64,000 bases of DNA. It comes from Streptomyces seoulensis. Its GTDB lineage: Bacteria > Actinomycetota > Actinomycetes > Streptomycetales > Streptomycetaceae. A program made the translations under genes and the position numbers. This document shows, one piece after another, positions 7,689 to 15,856 of the stretch (positions within the stretch are counted from its first letter, which is position 1; the number at the start of each line of letters is the position of its first letter). The notes beneath the pieces were generated by a model. It made no database searches. It was given only the letters and a program-made list of their open reading frames with translations, and was not told the origin of the DNA. Where the stretch lies: NCBI RefSeq assembly GCF_022846655.1, contig NZ_AP025667.1, positions 595,001 to 659,000 on the forward strand. Reading direction: 5' to 3'.

Positions 7689-9440
7689 CTACACCCAGGT
7701 GTCCAGCCACATCCGCGACCGCCACTGGTCCAGCGGGATCGCCTGGCCGGTGTACAGGGGCCAGAAGTAGATGAAGTTCCAGGCGATCAGCAGCACCAGG
7801 ACGCCCGCCGCCGTCGCGCCGACCACGCGGCGGGTGTCGGTGGAGTTCGGCGGGCCGATGATCGCGCCGACCAGCATCGCCACGCCCAGACACAGGAACG
7901 GCAGGAAGACCACCGCGTAGAACAGGAAGATCGTCCGCTCCTGGTACATGAACCAGGGGAGGTACCCGGCCGCGATGCCGCAGGCGATGGCCCCGGCCCG
8001 CCAGTCGCGGCGGAACGCCCAGCGCCACAGCACGTACAGGAGCGCCGCGCACCCCGCCCACCACAGCACGGGCGTACCGAGCGCCAGCACCTCGCGGGCG
8101 CACTTCCCGCTCGTGCCCAGCGGGCAGCCGCCGGCGCCGGGCGTGGGGGACTCGTAGAAGTACGAGACCGGGCGGCCCAGCACGATCCAGCTCCACGGGT
8201 TGGACTGGTAGGTGTGCGGGGACGACAGGTTGACGTGGAAGTTGTAGACCTCGTGCTCGTAGTGCCACAGGCTGCGCAGCCAGTCCGGCAGGAAGGTCCA
8301 GGAACCGCCCCGGCCGTCGGTCGCGGCCCAGTTGCGGAAGTAGCCGCCGGAACCGTCGGCGGAGGAGAGGATCCAGCCCGTCCAGGACGCCACGTACACC
8401 GCGATGGTCACCGGCACCGTCGCCAGGAACGTGATCCCGGTGTCGTACTTCAGCACCGCCTCGTACGGGTGCCGGGCGCCGGCGACCTTGCGGGCGCCCA
8501 CGTCCCACAGCACCGCCATGACGCAGAACGCGGCCAGGATGTACAGGCCGTTCCACTTGGTGCCGAAGGCCAGGCCCAGCATCACGCCCGCGCCCCAGCG
8601 CCAGGGCCGCCAGCCGAACCGGAAGGTGTCCCCGGTCCGCGCGTCCGGGCGGGCCACGCCGTCCGGGCCGACCGGGAGCGCGGCGCCGAGTTTCTCCCGC
8701 GCCCTGTCCCGGTCCACGATCAGGCAGCCGAAGGCGGCGACCACGAAGAACATCAGCACGCCGTCCAGCAGCGCGGTCCGGCTCATCACGAAGTGCAGGC
8801 CGTCCACCGCCATCAGCGTGCCCGCCAGGCAGCCGAGGAAGGTCGAGCGGAACATCCGGCGCCCGATCCGGCACAGCAGCAGCACGCTCAGCGTGCCGAG
8901 CAGCGCGGTCATGAACCGCCAGCCGAACGGGTCGAACCCGAAGATCAGCTCACCCAGGCCGATCACGTACTTCCCGACCGGCGGATGCACGACGTACGCC
9001 GCGTCCGAGGGGATCGCGAGGTGGCCGTGGGACGCGAGGACGACGTCGTTGGCGTTCTTGTCCCAGTTGACCTCGAAGCCCCGGTGGACGAGGGCCCAGG
9101 CGTCCTTGGCGTAGTACGTCTCGTCGAATATCACCGCACGCGGGCTGCCCAGGTGCCAGAACCGCAGCAGGCCCGCGAGCAGCGTCACCAGCAGCGGACC
9201 GCCCCAGCCCGACCAGCGGTCGATCCGGTCCGCCAGGTGCGGCGGAGCGCCCAGCACCTGCCACATCCGCGGCGAGCACCGCGCGTAGGGCGGCACGAGC
9301 CGGTCCCGTACATCGGCCGCTGGGGCGCCCGCGGGAGGTACGTAGCCGAATCGGCGCAGCCGCCGCTGCCAGGACGGCCGCTCGTCGTCGGGCGGCGCCT
9401 GGCCCTGCCGGAGGTCCGTGGAGGACGCGGTACTGGTCAC
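7689..9440 (-). CDS. pmt: Dolichyl-phosphate-mannose-type protein O-mannosyltransferase
   Basis: Multi-pass membrane glycosyltransferase (583 aa, about the usual 590) that transfers mannose from polyprenyl phosphate mannose to Ser/Thr of exported proteins. The family motif FDETYY lies in the first external loop, with the catalytic Asp-Glu at residues 106-107, followed by HPPVGK, the second PMT loop signature. Membrane segments then run to the C-terminus. GTG at 9440 is the only sensible start: the nearby ATG runs into a stop. TACCAT lies 6 bases upstream, so the message is probably leaderless. It is divergent from rsmI. In S. coelicolor the pmt gene is needed for phage phiC31 receptor glycosylation and glycosylates lipoproteins such as PstS (established knowledge). 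Confidence 0.95.
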   Translation of the reverse strand: MTSTASSTDLRQGQAPPDDERPSWQRRLRRFGYVPPAGAPAADVRDRLVPPYARCSPRMWQVLGAPPHLADRIDRWSGWGGPLLVTLLAGLLRFWHLGSPRAVIFDETYYAKDAWALVHRGFEVNWDKNANDVVLASHGHLAIPSDAAYVVHPPVGKYVIGLGELIFGFDPFGWRFMTALLGTLSVLLLCRIGRRMFRSTFLGCLAGTLMAVDGLHFVMSRTALLDGVLMFFVVAAFGCLIVDRDRAREKLGAALPVGPDGVARPDARTGDTFRFGWRPWRWGAGVMLGLAFGTKWNGLYILAAFCVMAVLWDVGARKVAGARHPYEAVLKYDTGITFLATVPVTIAVYVASWTGWILSSADGSGGYFRNWAATDGRGGSWTFLPDWLRSLWHYEHEVYNFHVNLSSPHTYQSNPWSWIVLGRPVSYFYESPTPGAGGCPLGTSGKCAREVLALGTPVLWWAGCAALLYVLWRWAFRRDWRAGAIACGIAAGYLPWFMYQERTIFLFYAVVFLPFLCLGVAMLVGAIIGPPNSTDTRRVVGATAAGVLVLLIAWNFIYFWPLYTGQAIPLDQWRSRMWLDTWV

Positions 9441-9446
9441 CGCGCC

Positions 9447-9452
9447 ATGGTA
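9447..9452 (-). promoter_or_regulatory. -10 element of pmt (leaderless mRNA candidate)
   Basis: TACCAT on the minus strand ends 6 bases before the GTG start, which puts the transcription start at or next to the start codon. I see no good -35. Confidence 0.4.
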
Positions 9453-9546
9453 GGGAAACGTGCCGTGTGAGTCCCGCGCAAGCGCGGTACCGATTGGGAC
9501 GCGATCGTTTTCCGTCCCGCCCGGCACCCCTGGGAGGATGGTCGAC

Positions 9547-10395
9547 GTGACTGGAACCCTTGTCCTCGCAGGTACCCCCATCGGCGACGTCGCGGACGCC
9601 CCGCCCCGGCTGTCGAAGGAGCTGGCGGACGCCGACGTGATCGCCGCCGAGGACACCCGGCGGCTGCGCCGCCTCACCCAGGCCCTCGGGGTGAGTCCGG
9701 GCGGCCGCGTGGTGTCGTACTTCGAGGGCAACGAGTCCGCGCGCACCCCCGAGCTGGTGGAGGAGCTGCGCGGCGGCGCCCGTGTGCTGCTCGTCACGGA
9801 CGCCGGGATGCCGTCGGTCTCCGACCCCGGCTACCGGCTCGTCGCCGCCGCCGTCGAGCACGACATCAAGGTCACCGCCGTGCCGGGGCCCTCCGCCGTG
9901 CTCACCGCGCTCGCCCTGTCCGGGCTGCCGGTGGACCGGTTCTGCTTCGAGGGGTTCCTGCCCCGCAAGGCGGGCGAACGCCTGTCCCGGCTGCGTGAGA
10001 ACGCCGGCGAACGGCGCACTCTCGTCTACTTCGAGGCCCCGCACCGCCTCGACGACACCCTCGCCGCGATGGCCGAGGTCTTCGGCGCCGACCGCCGGGC
10101 CGCCGTCTGCCGCGAGCTGACCAAGACGTACGAGGAGGTCAAGCGCGGCCCCCTCGCCGAGCTGGCCGCCTGGGCCGCCGAGGGCGTGCGCGGCGAGATC
10201 ACCGTCGTCGTCGAGGGCGCCCCCGAGACCGGTCCCGAGGAACTGGACGCCGAGGAGCTCGTCCGCCGCGTCCGCATCCGCGAGGAGGCCGGCGAGCGCC
10301 GCAAGGAGGCCATCGCGGCGGTCGCGGCGGAGGCGGGACTGCCCAAGCGGGTGGTGTTCGACGCGGTGGTGGCGTCCAAGCGCACGACGGGCTGA
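9547..10395 (+). CDS. rsmI: 16S rRNA (cytidine(1402)-2'-O)-methyltransferase
   Basis: A 282-aa SAM-dependent enzyme of the tetrapyrrole-methylase fold that 2'-O-methylates C1402 in the decoding centre of 16S rRNA. The N-terminus LVLAGTPIGD and the AEDTRRLRRL segment are characteristic of RsmI, followed by SVSDPGY and VPGPSAVLTAL of the SAM-binding fold. GTG at 9547 is favoured over the ATG at 9538 because GGGAGG ends directly at the ATG but lies 9 bases from the GTG. It is divergent from pmt. The 3' flank up to 10626 holds no gene. Confidence 0.94.
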   Translation: MTGTLVLAGTPIGDVADAPPRLSKELADADVIAAEDTRRLRRLTQALGVSPGGRVVSYFEGNESARTPELVEELRGGARVLLVTDAGMPSVSDPGYRLVAAAVEHDIKVTAVPGPSAVLTALALSGLPVDRFCFEGFLPRKAGERLSRLRENAGERRTLVYFEAPHRLDDTLAAMAEVFGADRRAAVCRELTKTYEEVKRGPLAELAAWAAEGVRGEITVVVEGAPETGPEELDAEELVRRVRIREEAGERRKEAIAAVAAEAGLPKRVVFDAVVASKRTTG

Positions 10396-10626
10396 GCCGG
10401 ACCCCCCGGGGTCGCGCGGGTGTGCGCCCCATGGGTGGGCAAACGCGGGGTGCGGCCTGGCAAAGGGACGGGCCCTGGGCGGGGCGTTCTGGCAAGGAAC
10501 GTCCAAGGCGCGTCCAACACTCGACAGGTCGCGTGCGTTCGCGGCGGTCCGGGCGTCCACTGGGCGAAGGGGCCGAAACCGTCCCCTCGTCCCGTACCGG
10601 GGCGCCGGTGGACCGCAGGAGCTGGC

Positions 10627-10962
10627 ATGAGTGAGATCGCCGGACAGATCGCCGCCGTTCACGAGTCGTACGCGTTCGCCTGCATGCGCTGCGGGCACGG
10701 CTGGGAGCAGTCGTACGCGATAGAGCACCACACCGACACCGAGGGCCACGAGTGCGTGCGCTACGTCGTCGAGGGCGGCGTCGTGCCGTCCCCGCTGAGC
10801 CGGCCGGTGTGCCAGAACTGCGACGGGCACGTCGTACGGATCATGCGCGCCGGACAGGTGTCGTCCGTGCGCGGCACGCGCCCGGAGCCCGAGATCCCCG
10901 CCCAGGCCCACCACTGGCACCTCTCCGACCTGCTGCACCCCTTCCAGCGCAAGGCGGGCTAG
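10627..10962 (+). CDS. Small zinc-ribbon protein of unknown function
   Basis: A 111-aa protein with two CxxC knuckles (CMRC near residue 19, CQNC near 64) that would hold one Zn2+, as in zinc-ribbon proteins. The C-terminal tail HHWHLSDLLHPFQRKAG is His-rich. No catalytic domain is recognisable. AGGAG lies 6 bases before the ATG. It is in the same direction as tatD, 25 bases upstream of it, and this neighbour relation is one I recall from other streptomycetes. A role in nucleic-acid or protein binding is only a guess. Confidence 0.8.
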   Translation: MSEIAGQIAAVHESYAFACMRCGHGWEQSYAIEHHTDTEGHECVRYVVEGGVVPSPLSRPVCQNCDGHVVRIMRAGQVSSVRGTRPEPEIPAQAHHWHLSDLLHPFQRKAG

Positions 10963-10975
10963 CCGGCGCCTTTCG

Positions 10976-10981
10976 TAGGAT
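10976..10981 (+). promoter_or_regulatory. -10 element of tatD (leaderless mRNA candidate)
   Basis: TAGGAT ends 6 bases before the ATG of the TatD-like gene. With the usual spacing the transcript would start at the A of the ATG, and no Shine-Dalgarno is present. Confidence 0.45.
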
Positions 10982-10987
10982 CGGGGC

Positions 10988-11875
10988 ATGCCTGCGAACG
11001 CCCCCAAGAGCGACAAGAACGCGCCGCCCCCGCTCCCGGCGCCCCTGGGCGTCGAGGTGGCCGACTCCCACACCCACCTCGACATGCAGTCCGGCACCGT
11101 CGAGGAGGGTCTGGCGAAGGCCGCGTCGGTCGGCGTGACCACGGTCGTGCAGGTCGGCTGCGACCTCGCGGGCTCCCGCTGGGCCGCGGAGACGGCCGCC
11201 GCGTACGACAGCGTCCACGCGACGGTCGCCCTGCACCCGAACGAGGCCCCGCGCATCGTGCACGGCGATCCCGACGGGTGGTCCCGCCAGGGTGCCCGCG
11301 TGCCGGGCGGGGACGCCGCGCTCGACGAGGCACTCGCCGAGATCGACCGGCTCGCCGCGCTCCCGCAGGTCAAGGGCGTCGGCGAGACCGGCCTCGACTT
11401 CTTCCGCACCGGCCCCGAGGGCAAGGAGGCGCAGGAGCGGTCCTTCCGCGCCCACATCGAGATCGCCAAGCGGCACGGCAAGACCCTGGTCATCCACGAC
11501 CGCGACGCCCACGCCGACGTCCTGCGCGTGCTGAAGGAGGAGGGCGCCCCCGAGCGCACCGTCTTCCACTGCTACTCCGGCGACGCCGACATGGCCGAGG
11601 TCTGCGCCCGCGAGGGCTACTACATGTCCTTCGCGGGCAACGTCACCTTCAAGAACGCCCAGGACCTCCGGGACGCCCTCGTGGTGGCCCCGGCGGAGCT
11701 GATCCTGGTGGAGACCGACGCGCCCTTCCTCACCCCGGCGCCCTACCGCGGCCGCCCCAACGCCCCGTACCTGATCCCGGTCACCGTGCGCGCCATGGCC
11801 GCCGTACGGGGCACCGACGAGGACACCCTCGCCGCCGCCCTCGGCGCCAACACCGCGCGCGCCTTCGGCTACTGA
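10988..11875 (+). CDS. tatD: TatD-family metal-dependent deoxyribonuclease
   Basis: A 295-aa TIM-barrel hydrolase of the amidohydrolase fold; TatD enzymes are Mg2+-dependent 3'-5' DNases acting in DNA repair and nucleic-acid turnover. The metal motif DSHTHLD gives His28 and His30; further ligands are in GVGETGLDFF, VIHDRD, FHCYSG and the ETDAPFLTPAPYRG signature. The N-terminal 22 residues are a basic/proline extension before the fold. No Shine-Dalgarno is seen; a -10 box sits just upstream. It heads the conserved group tatD-rpfB-rsmA-ispE. Confidence 0.93.
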   Translation: MPANAPKSDKNAPPPLPAPLGVEVADSHTHLDMQSGTVEEGLAKAASVGVTTVVQVGCDLAGSRWAAETAAAYDSVHATVALHPNEAPRIVHGDPDGWSRQGARVPGGDAALDEALAEIDRLAALPQVKGVGETGLDFFRTGPEGKEAQERSFRAHIEIAKRHGKTLVIHDRDAHADVLRVLKEEGAPERTVFHCYSGDADMAEVCAREGYYMSFAGNVTFKNAQDLRDALVVAPAELILVETDAPFLTPAPYRGRPNAPYLIPVTVRAMAAVRGTDEDTLAAALGANTARAFGY

Positions 11876-11926
11876 GGCGTACCGGGGGCGCCTGTTCGAG
11901 CCGTCACCGCGCGTGGTCGTGCCGCT

Positions 11927-11955
11927 TTGGAGAGTGACGCCCGCTCCGCTAGGTT
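11927..11955 (+). promoter_or_regulatory. Promoter of rpfB
   Basis: TTGGAG-N17-TAGGTT, a good match to the vegetative HrdB-type consensus, predicts a start about 7 bases later and a leader of about 34 bases to the GTG of rpfB. It also argues against the in-frame TTG at 11927 as a translation start. Confidence 0.6.
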
Positions 11956-11995
11956 CTGGGGGCCCGATCGGCGAAGGCCCCTGGAGCGTGGCGGC

Positions 11996-13291
11996 GTGAG
12001 CAAGAGTTACGAGCGGTACGGCCCCCACGGCACCCTCGGCGACGAACCGGCCGTGCCGTCGGTGCACAGCGCGCTGACCCTGCCGTACGGCGTGCCCGCC
12101 GACACCTACCGCCCCGCCTACGAGGCGGTGCCCCCGCCCCGCAGGGCACCGGAGGGCGTGAGACCGGCGGGGCGCGGACGCCGGGCCGCCGCCCGGCCCG
12201 AGTCCCCGGTGCGCCGCCTGCTGCCGCAGGCACTGGTCGTCGCCTTCCTCGCCGGGGGCACCGCCGCCTTCGTCGCCGAGGACAAGGCGGTCGAGCTGAC
12301 CGTCGACGGCCGCCCCCGCACCCTGCACACCTTCGCCGACGACGTCACCGCAGTCCTCGCCGAGGAGGGCGTACGCGTCGGCCGGCACGACGTCGTCGTG
12401 CCCGCCCCCGGCACCCCGCTCACCGACGGCGACGAGATCGCCGTCCGCCACGGCCGCCCGGTCCGGCTCACCATCGACGGCGAACGCCGCGAGGTGTGGA
12501 CCACCGCCGACACCGTCGACGGCGCGCTCAGACAGATCGGGGTGCGCGCGGAGGGCGCCTACCTGTCCGCCTCCCGCTCCCTGCCCATCGGCCGCGCCGG
12601 ACTCGCCCTCGACGTCCGCACCGAGCGCACCGTCACGGTCATGGCGGACGGCCGCACCCGCACCGTCCGCACCAACGCCGCCACCGTCGCCGACGTGCTG
12701 CGCGAGGCCGGGGTCACCCTGCACGGCCAGGACACCACCTCCGTGCCCGGCACCGCCTTCCCGCGCGACGGCCAGACCGTCACCGTGCTGCGGATCACCG
12801 GCACCCACGAGACGCACGACGAGGAGATCCCGTACGCCGTGCGCCGCACCGAGGACCCCACCCTGCTCAAGGGCACCGAGGTCGTCGACCAGGCCGGGCG
12901 CCCCGGGCTGCGCCGCACCACCTACCTGCTGCGCACCGTCAACGGGGTCCGGCAGCGCCCCCGCCGCGAGCGCTCCGAGGTGGTGCGCGAACCACGCCGG
13001 CAGGTCGTCCGCGTCGGCACCAAGCCGCGCCCGGCCACCGCGTCCGGCGCCGACGGCCTGAACTGGCACGCGCTGGCCGTCTGCGAGTCCGGCGGCCGCC
13101 CCGACGCCGTCGACCCCTCCGGCACCTACGGCGGGCTCTACCAGTTCGACACCGCCACCTGGCACGGCCTCGGCGGCAGCGGACGCCCCCAGGACGCGCC
13201 GTCCGAGGAGCAGACCCGCCGGGCCAAGACGCTGTACCTGCGGCACGGCACCTCGCCCTGGCCGCACTGCGGGGCGCGCCTGCGCGGCTGA
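11996..13291 (+). CDS. rpfB: Resuscitation-promoting factor, RpfB type (DUF348 x3, G5, Rpf domain)
   Basis: A secreted or membrane-anchored muralytic enzyme that cleaves peptidoglycan glycan strands and stimulates spore germination and regrowth. Layout of the 431 residues: proline/arginine-rich cytoplasmic N-terminus, membrane anchor (about 76-93), three ubiquitin-like DUF348 repeats (about 98-140, 153-200, 210-260), a G5 domain (about 265-340) and the C-terminal Rpf transglycosylase-like domain (about 350-431; [15 protein letters not shown], with the catalytic Glu in CESGG, then [16 protein letters not shown]). GTG at 11996 lies downstream of a good promoter and is preceded by a GGAG tract. 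It is followed by rsmA after about 40 bases. Confidence 0.94.
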   Translation: MSKSYERYGPHGTLGDEPAVPSVHSALTLPYGVPADTYRPAYEAVPPPRRAPEGVRPAGRGRRAAARPESPVRRLLPQALVVAFLAGGTAAFVAEDKAVELTVDGRPRTLHTFADDVTAVLAEEGVRVGRHDVVVPAPGTPLTDGDEIAVRHGRPVRLTIDGERREVWTTADTVDGALRQIGVRAEGAYLSASRSLPIGRAGLALDVRTERTVTVMADGRTRTVRTNAATVADVLREAGVTLHGQDTTSVPGTAFPRDGQTVTVLRITGTHETHDEEIPYAVRRTEDPTLLKGTEVVDQAGRPGLRRTTYLLRTVNGVRQRPRRERSEVVREPRRQVVRVGTKPRPATASGADGLNWHALAVCESGGRPDAVDPSGTYGGLYQFDTATWHGLGGSGRPQDAPSEEQTRRAKTLYLRHGTSPWPHCGARLRG

Positions 13292-13319
13292 GGCGGGCGG
13301 CGGCGCCCGTGCCGCCCCG

Positions 13320-13325
13320 TACCCT
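13320..13325 (+). promoter_or_regulatory. -10-like element before rsmA (possible leaderless start)
   Basis: TACCCT ends 6 bases before the GTG. The -35 is poor, so this is tentative. Confidence 0.3.
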
Positions 13326-13331
13326 TGTCCC

Positions 13332-14210
13332 GTGAGCAGCCCCACCCCCGACGCCCTCCTCGGTCCCGCCGACATCCGCGAACTGGCGGCCGTGCTCGGC
13401 GTACGGCCGACCAAGCAGCGCGGCCAGAACTTCGTGATCGACGCCAACACGGTCCGCCGCATCGTGCGCACCGCCGAGGTACGCCCCGACGACGTGGTGG
13501 TGGAGGTCGGGCCGGGACTCGGCTCCCTCACCCTCGCCCTCCTGGAGGCCGCCGACCGGGTCACCGCCGTCGAGATCGACGACGTCCTGGCCGCCGCGCT
13601 GCCCGCGACCGTCGCCGCCCGGATGCCCTCGCGCGCCGACCGGTTCGCGCTGGTCCACTCCGACGCGATGCTCGTCGACGAACTGCCCGGCCCGCCGCCG
13701 ACCGCGCTCGTCGCCAACCTGCCCTACAACGTCGCCGTCCCCGTGCTGCTGCACATGCTCGCGACCTTCCCGAGCATCGAGCGCTCCCTGGTGATGGTCC
13801 AGTCCGAGGTCGCCGACCGGCTCGCCGCCGCGCCCGGCTCCAAGGTGTACGGCGTGCCCTCGGTCAAGGCCAACTGGTACGCCGAGGTCAAGCGGGCCGG
13901 GGCGATCGGCCGCAACGTCTTCTGGCCCGCGCCGAACGTGGACAGCGGCCTGGTCTCGCTGGTCCGGCGGACCGAGCCGGTCAAGACGTCGGCCACCCGG
14001 GCAGAGGTCTTCGCCGTGGTCGACGCCGCCTTCGCCCAGCGCCGCAAGACGCTGCGCGCCGCGCTCGCCGGCTGGGCCGGTTCGGCCGCCGCCGCCGAGG
14101 CCGCGCTGGTCGCCGCCGGGGTCTCCCCGCAGGCGCGCGGCGAGGCGCTGACGGTGGAGGAGTTCGCGCGGATCGCCGAGCACAAGGGACACGGGGGAGC
14201 CGCCGCGTGA
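13332..14210 (+). CDS. rsmA: 16S rRNA (adenine(1518)/(1519)-N6)-dimethyltransferase
   Basis: KsgA/RsmA, 292 aa, dimethylates A1518 and A1519 in the 3'-terminal helix of 16S rRNA late in 30S assembly; its loss gives kasugamycin resistance. Visible motifs: QRGQNFVID at the substrate-facing N-terminus, the SAM-binding [12 protein letters not shown], acidic VTAVEIDD, and NLPYNVAVP (motif IV, catalytic). The C-terminal helical domain contains [13 protein letters not shown]. The stop overlaps the ispE start as GTGA, so translation of the two is coupled. Confidence 0.95.
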   Translation: MSSPTPDALLGPADIRELAAVLGVRPTKQRGQNFVIDANTVRRIVRTAEVRPDDVVVEVGPGLGSLTLALLEAADRVTAVEIDDVLAAALPATVAARMPSRADRFALVHSDAMLVDELPGPPPTALVANLPYNVAVPVLLHMLATFPSIERSLVMVQSEVADRLAAAPGSKVYGVPSVKANWYAEVKRAGAIGRNVFWPAPNVDSGLVSLVRRTEPVKTSATRAEVFAVVDAAFAQRRKTLRAALAGWAGSAAAAEAALVAAGVSPQARGEALTVEEFARIAEHKGHGGAAA

Positions 14211-15100
14211 GCGTCACGGTGAGGGTCCCCGCCAAGGTCAACGTCCAGCTCGGCGTGGGCGCGGCCCGCCCCGACGGCTTCCACGACCTGGCCAACGTCT
14301 TCCTCGCCGTCGGCCTGTACGACGAGGTCACCGTCACCCCGGCCGACGGACTCCGGGTCACCTGCTCCGGCCCGGACGCCGACAAGGTCCCCCTGGACCG
14401 CACCAACCTCGCCGCCCGCGCCGCGCTCGTGCTGGCGGAGCGCCGGGGCATCGAGCCCTCGGTCCACATCCACATCGCCAAGGACATCCCGGTCGCGGGC
14501 GGCATGGCCGGCGGCAGCGCCGACTGCGCGGGCGCCCTGCTGGCCTGCGACGCCCTGTGGGGTACGGGTGCCTCGCGCGCCGAACTCCTCGACATCTGCG
14601 CCGAGCTGGGCAGCGACGTCCCCTTCAGCCTGGTCGGCGGGGCGGCGCTGGGTACCGGGCGCGGCGAGAAGCTGGCTCCGCTGGAGGTCGGCGGCACGTT
14701 CCACTGGGTGTTCGCGATGGCGGAGCGGGGCCTGTCGACCCCGGCGGTGTTCCGCGAGTTCGACCGCCTGACGGAGGGCCACGACATCCCGGCCCCTGAG
14801 GCCGACCCGTCCCTGCTGACGGCCCTGGCGAAGGGCGACGTCGAGGCCCTGGCGGCAGCCCTCTCCAACGACCTCCAGCCGGCCGCGCTCTCCCTCTACC
14901 CGGAGCTGGCGGCCACCCTGGAGACGGGGAGCGGCGCGGGTGCGCAGGCGGTGCTGGTCTCCGGTTCGGGTCCCACGACTGCCTTCCTGTGCCGCGACGC
15001 GGACGCCGCGGCACAGGTGACGCAGGCCCTTCGCGACTCCGGCACCTGTCGCACCACCCGCACGGCAGCGGGGCCTGCGCCGGGGGCGACGGTGGTCTGA
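14207..15100 (+). CDS. ispE: 4-(cytidine 5'-diphospho)-2-C-methyl-D-erythritol kinase
   Basis: GHMP-family kinase of the MEP isoprenoid pathway that phosphorylates CDP-methylerythritol at the 2-OH with ATP. The N-terminus [24 protein letters not shown] fits IspE, including the PDGFH (usual PDGYH) substrate motif. The glycine-rich ATP loop is [15 protein letters not shown] and the third GHMP motif is [11 protein letters not shown]. 297 aa, normal length. GTG overlaps the rsmA stop. It is convergent with the following Uma2-type gene with 5 bases between stops. Confidence 0.95.
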   Translation: MSVTVRVPAKVNVQLGVGAARPDGFHDLANVFLAVGLYDEVTVTPADGLRVTCSGPDADKVPLDRTNLAARAALVLAERRGIEPSVHIHIAKDIPVAGGMAGGSADCAGALLACDALWGTGASRAELLDICAELGSDVPFSLVGGAALGTGRGEKLAPLEVGGTFHWVFAMAERGLSTPAVFREFDRLTEGHDIPAPEADPSLLTALAKGDVEALAAALSNDLQPAALSLYPELAATLETGSGAGAQAVLVSGSGPTTAFLCRDADAAAQVTQALRDSGTCRTTRTAAGPAPGATVV

Positions 15101-15105
15101 GCCGG

Positions 15106-15702
15106 TCAGCGCCGGTCGATGCCGGTCAGGTCGACGCCGATCGGGTAGGGCTTGTCGACCTTGAGCTGGTCCCTGTGCAGGCCCATGTGTACGTATCGGC
15201 TGGTGAGCGGGTCGATCTCATAGACATGGACGAGTGGACCGCCGGTGGGTCCGTCCTGTTCGACACGCCAGAAGTTCCGGATTCCCGCGGCGGCGTACTT
15301 CTGCGGCTTCGTCGTGCGGTCGCGGGACCCGGACTCGGGTGAGACGACCTCCACAACGAGCAGCACGTCCTCGGCCCGGAACCTGGTCTGGTCCAGCCCG
15401 GTGACCGCGTCGGCGCGGACCACGCAGACGTCGGGTTCGGGCCCGTTGCGGTCGTCAAGGATGACGGTCATCTCCCGTTCGGCGCTGAACTCCGGAGGGA
15501 GCGCGGCGCGCAGTCCGTCGAACAGCAGGTTGATCGCAAGGTAGTGGAAACGCCGCTGCGGACTCACGAAAACCAGGCTCCCGTCGATCAACTCGGTGTG
15601 CGGCGGGAGATTGGGCAGCGTGAACAGGTCATCCACGGTGTAGCCGTCCTGCGGCGGCACCGGCCACTCGACCTGGTGCTCGGCGGACTCGGCGGTCATC
15701 AT
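15106..15702 (-). CDS. Uma2-family (DUF820) putative endonuclease-fold protein
   Basis: A 198-aa Uma2-type protein with a PD-(D/E)xK nuclease-like fold. Core motifs are visible: HTELIDGSLV, EPDVCVVRADAV, LLVVEVVSPESGSRD and the KPQKYAAAGIRNFWRV segment, which together supply the Glu, Asp, Glu and Lys of the fold. These proteins occur as many paralogues in streptomycetes and cyanobacteria with no settled biological role. The start is one of two adjacent ATGs (15702 or 15699) behind GGGAGG. It stands alone between ispE and the divergent ABC-F gene. Confidence 0.85.
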   Translation of the reverse strand: MMTAESAEHQVEWPVPPQDGYTVDDLFTLPNLPPHTELIDGSLVFVSPQRRFHYLAINLLFDGLRAALPPEFSAEREMTVILDDRNGPEPDVCVVRADAVTGLDQTRFRAEDVLLVVEVVSPESGSRDRTTKPQKYAAAGIRNFWRVEQDGPTGGPLVHVYEIDPLTSRYVHMGLHRDQLKVDKPYPIGVDLTGIDRR

Positions 15703-15856
15703 GCCTCCCATGAACGGAGATCCTGCTGCCTGCCCTCCACGGTAGCGGCCGTGTCCCGACCCCGTCATCACAAAGGGTGACCGACACCTCGCGCTCCGCT
15801 CCCACCCCGCAGGGCCTACGCTTGAAGGCTGATCCATCCCCCTGCGCAGGAGTGAA

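Noticed and set aside
11927..11995. TTG at 11927 as start of RpfB
   Set aside because: The TTG is part of the -35 hexamer of a good promoter, and the extra residues show no family character.
11876..11995. ydaO/c-di-AMP riboswitch upstream of the rpf gene
   Set aside because: The predicted leader is about 34 bases, too short; the known switch belongs to rpfA-type genes.
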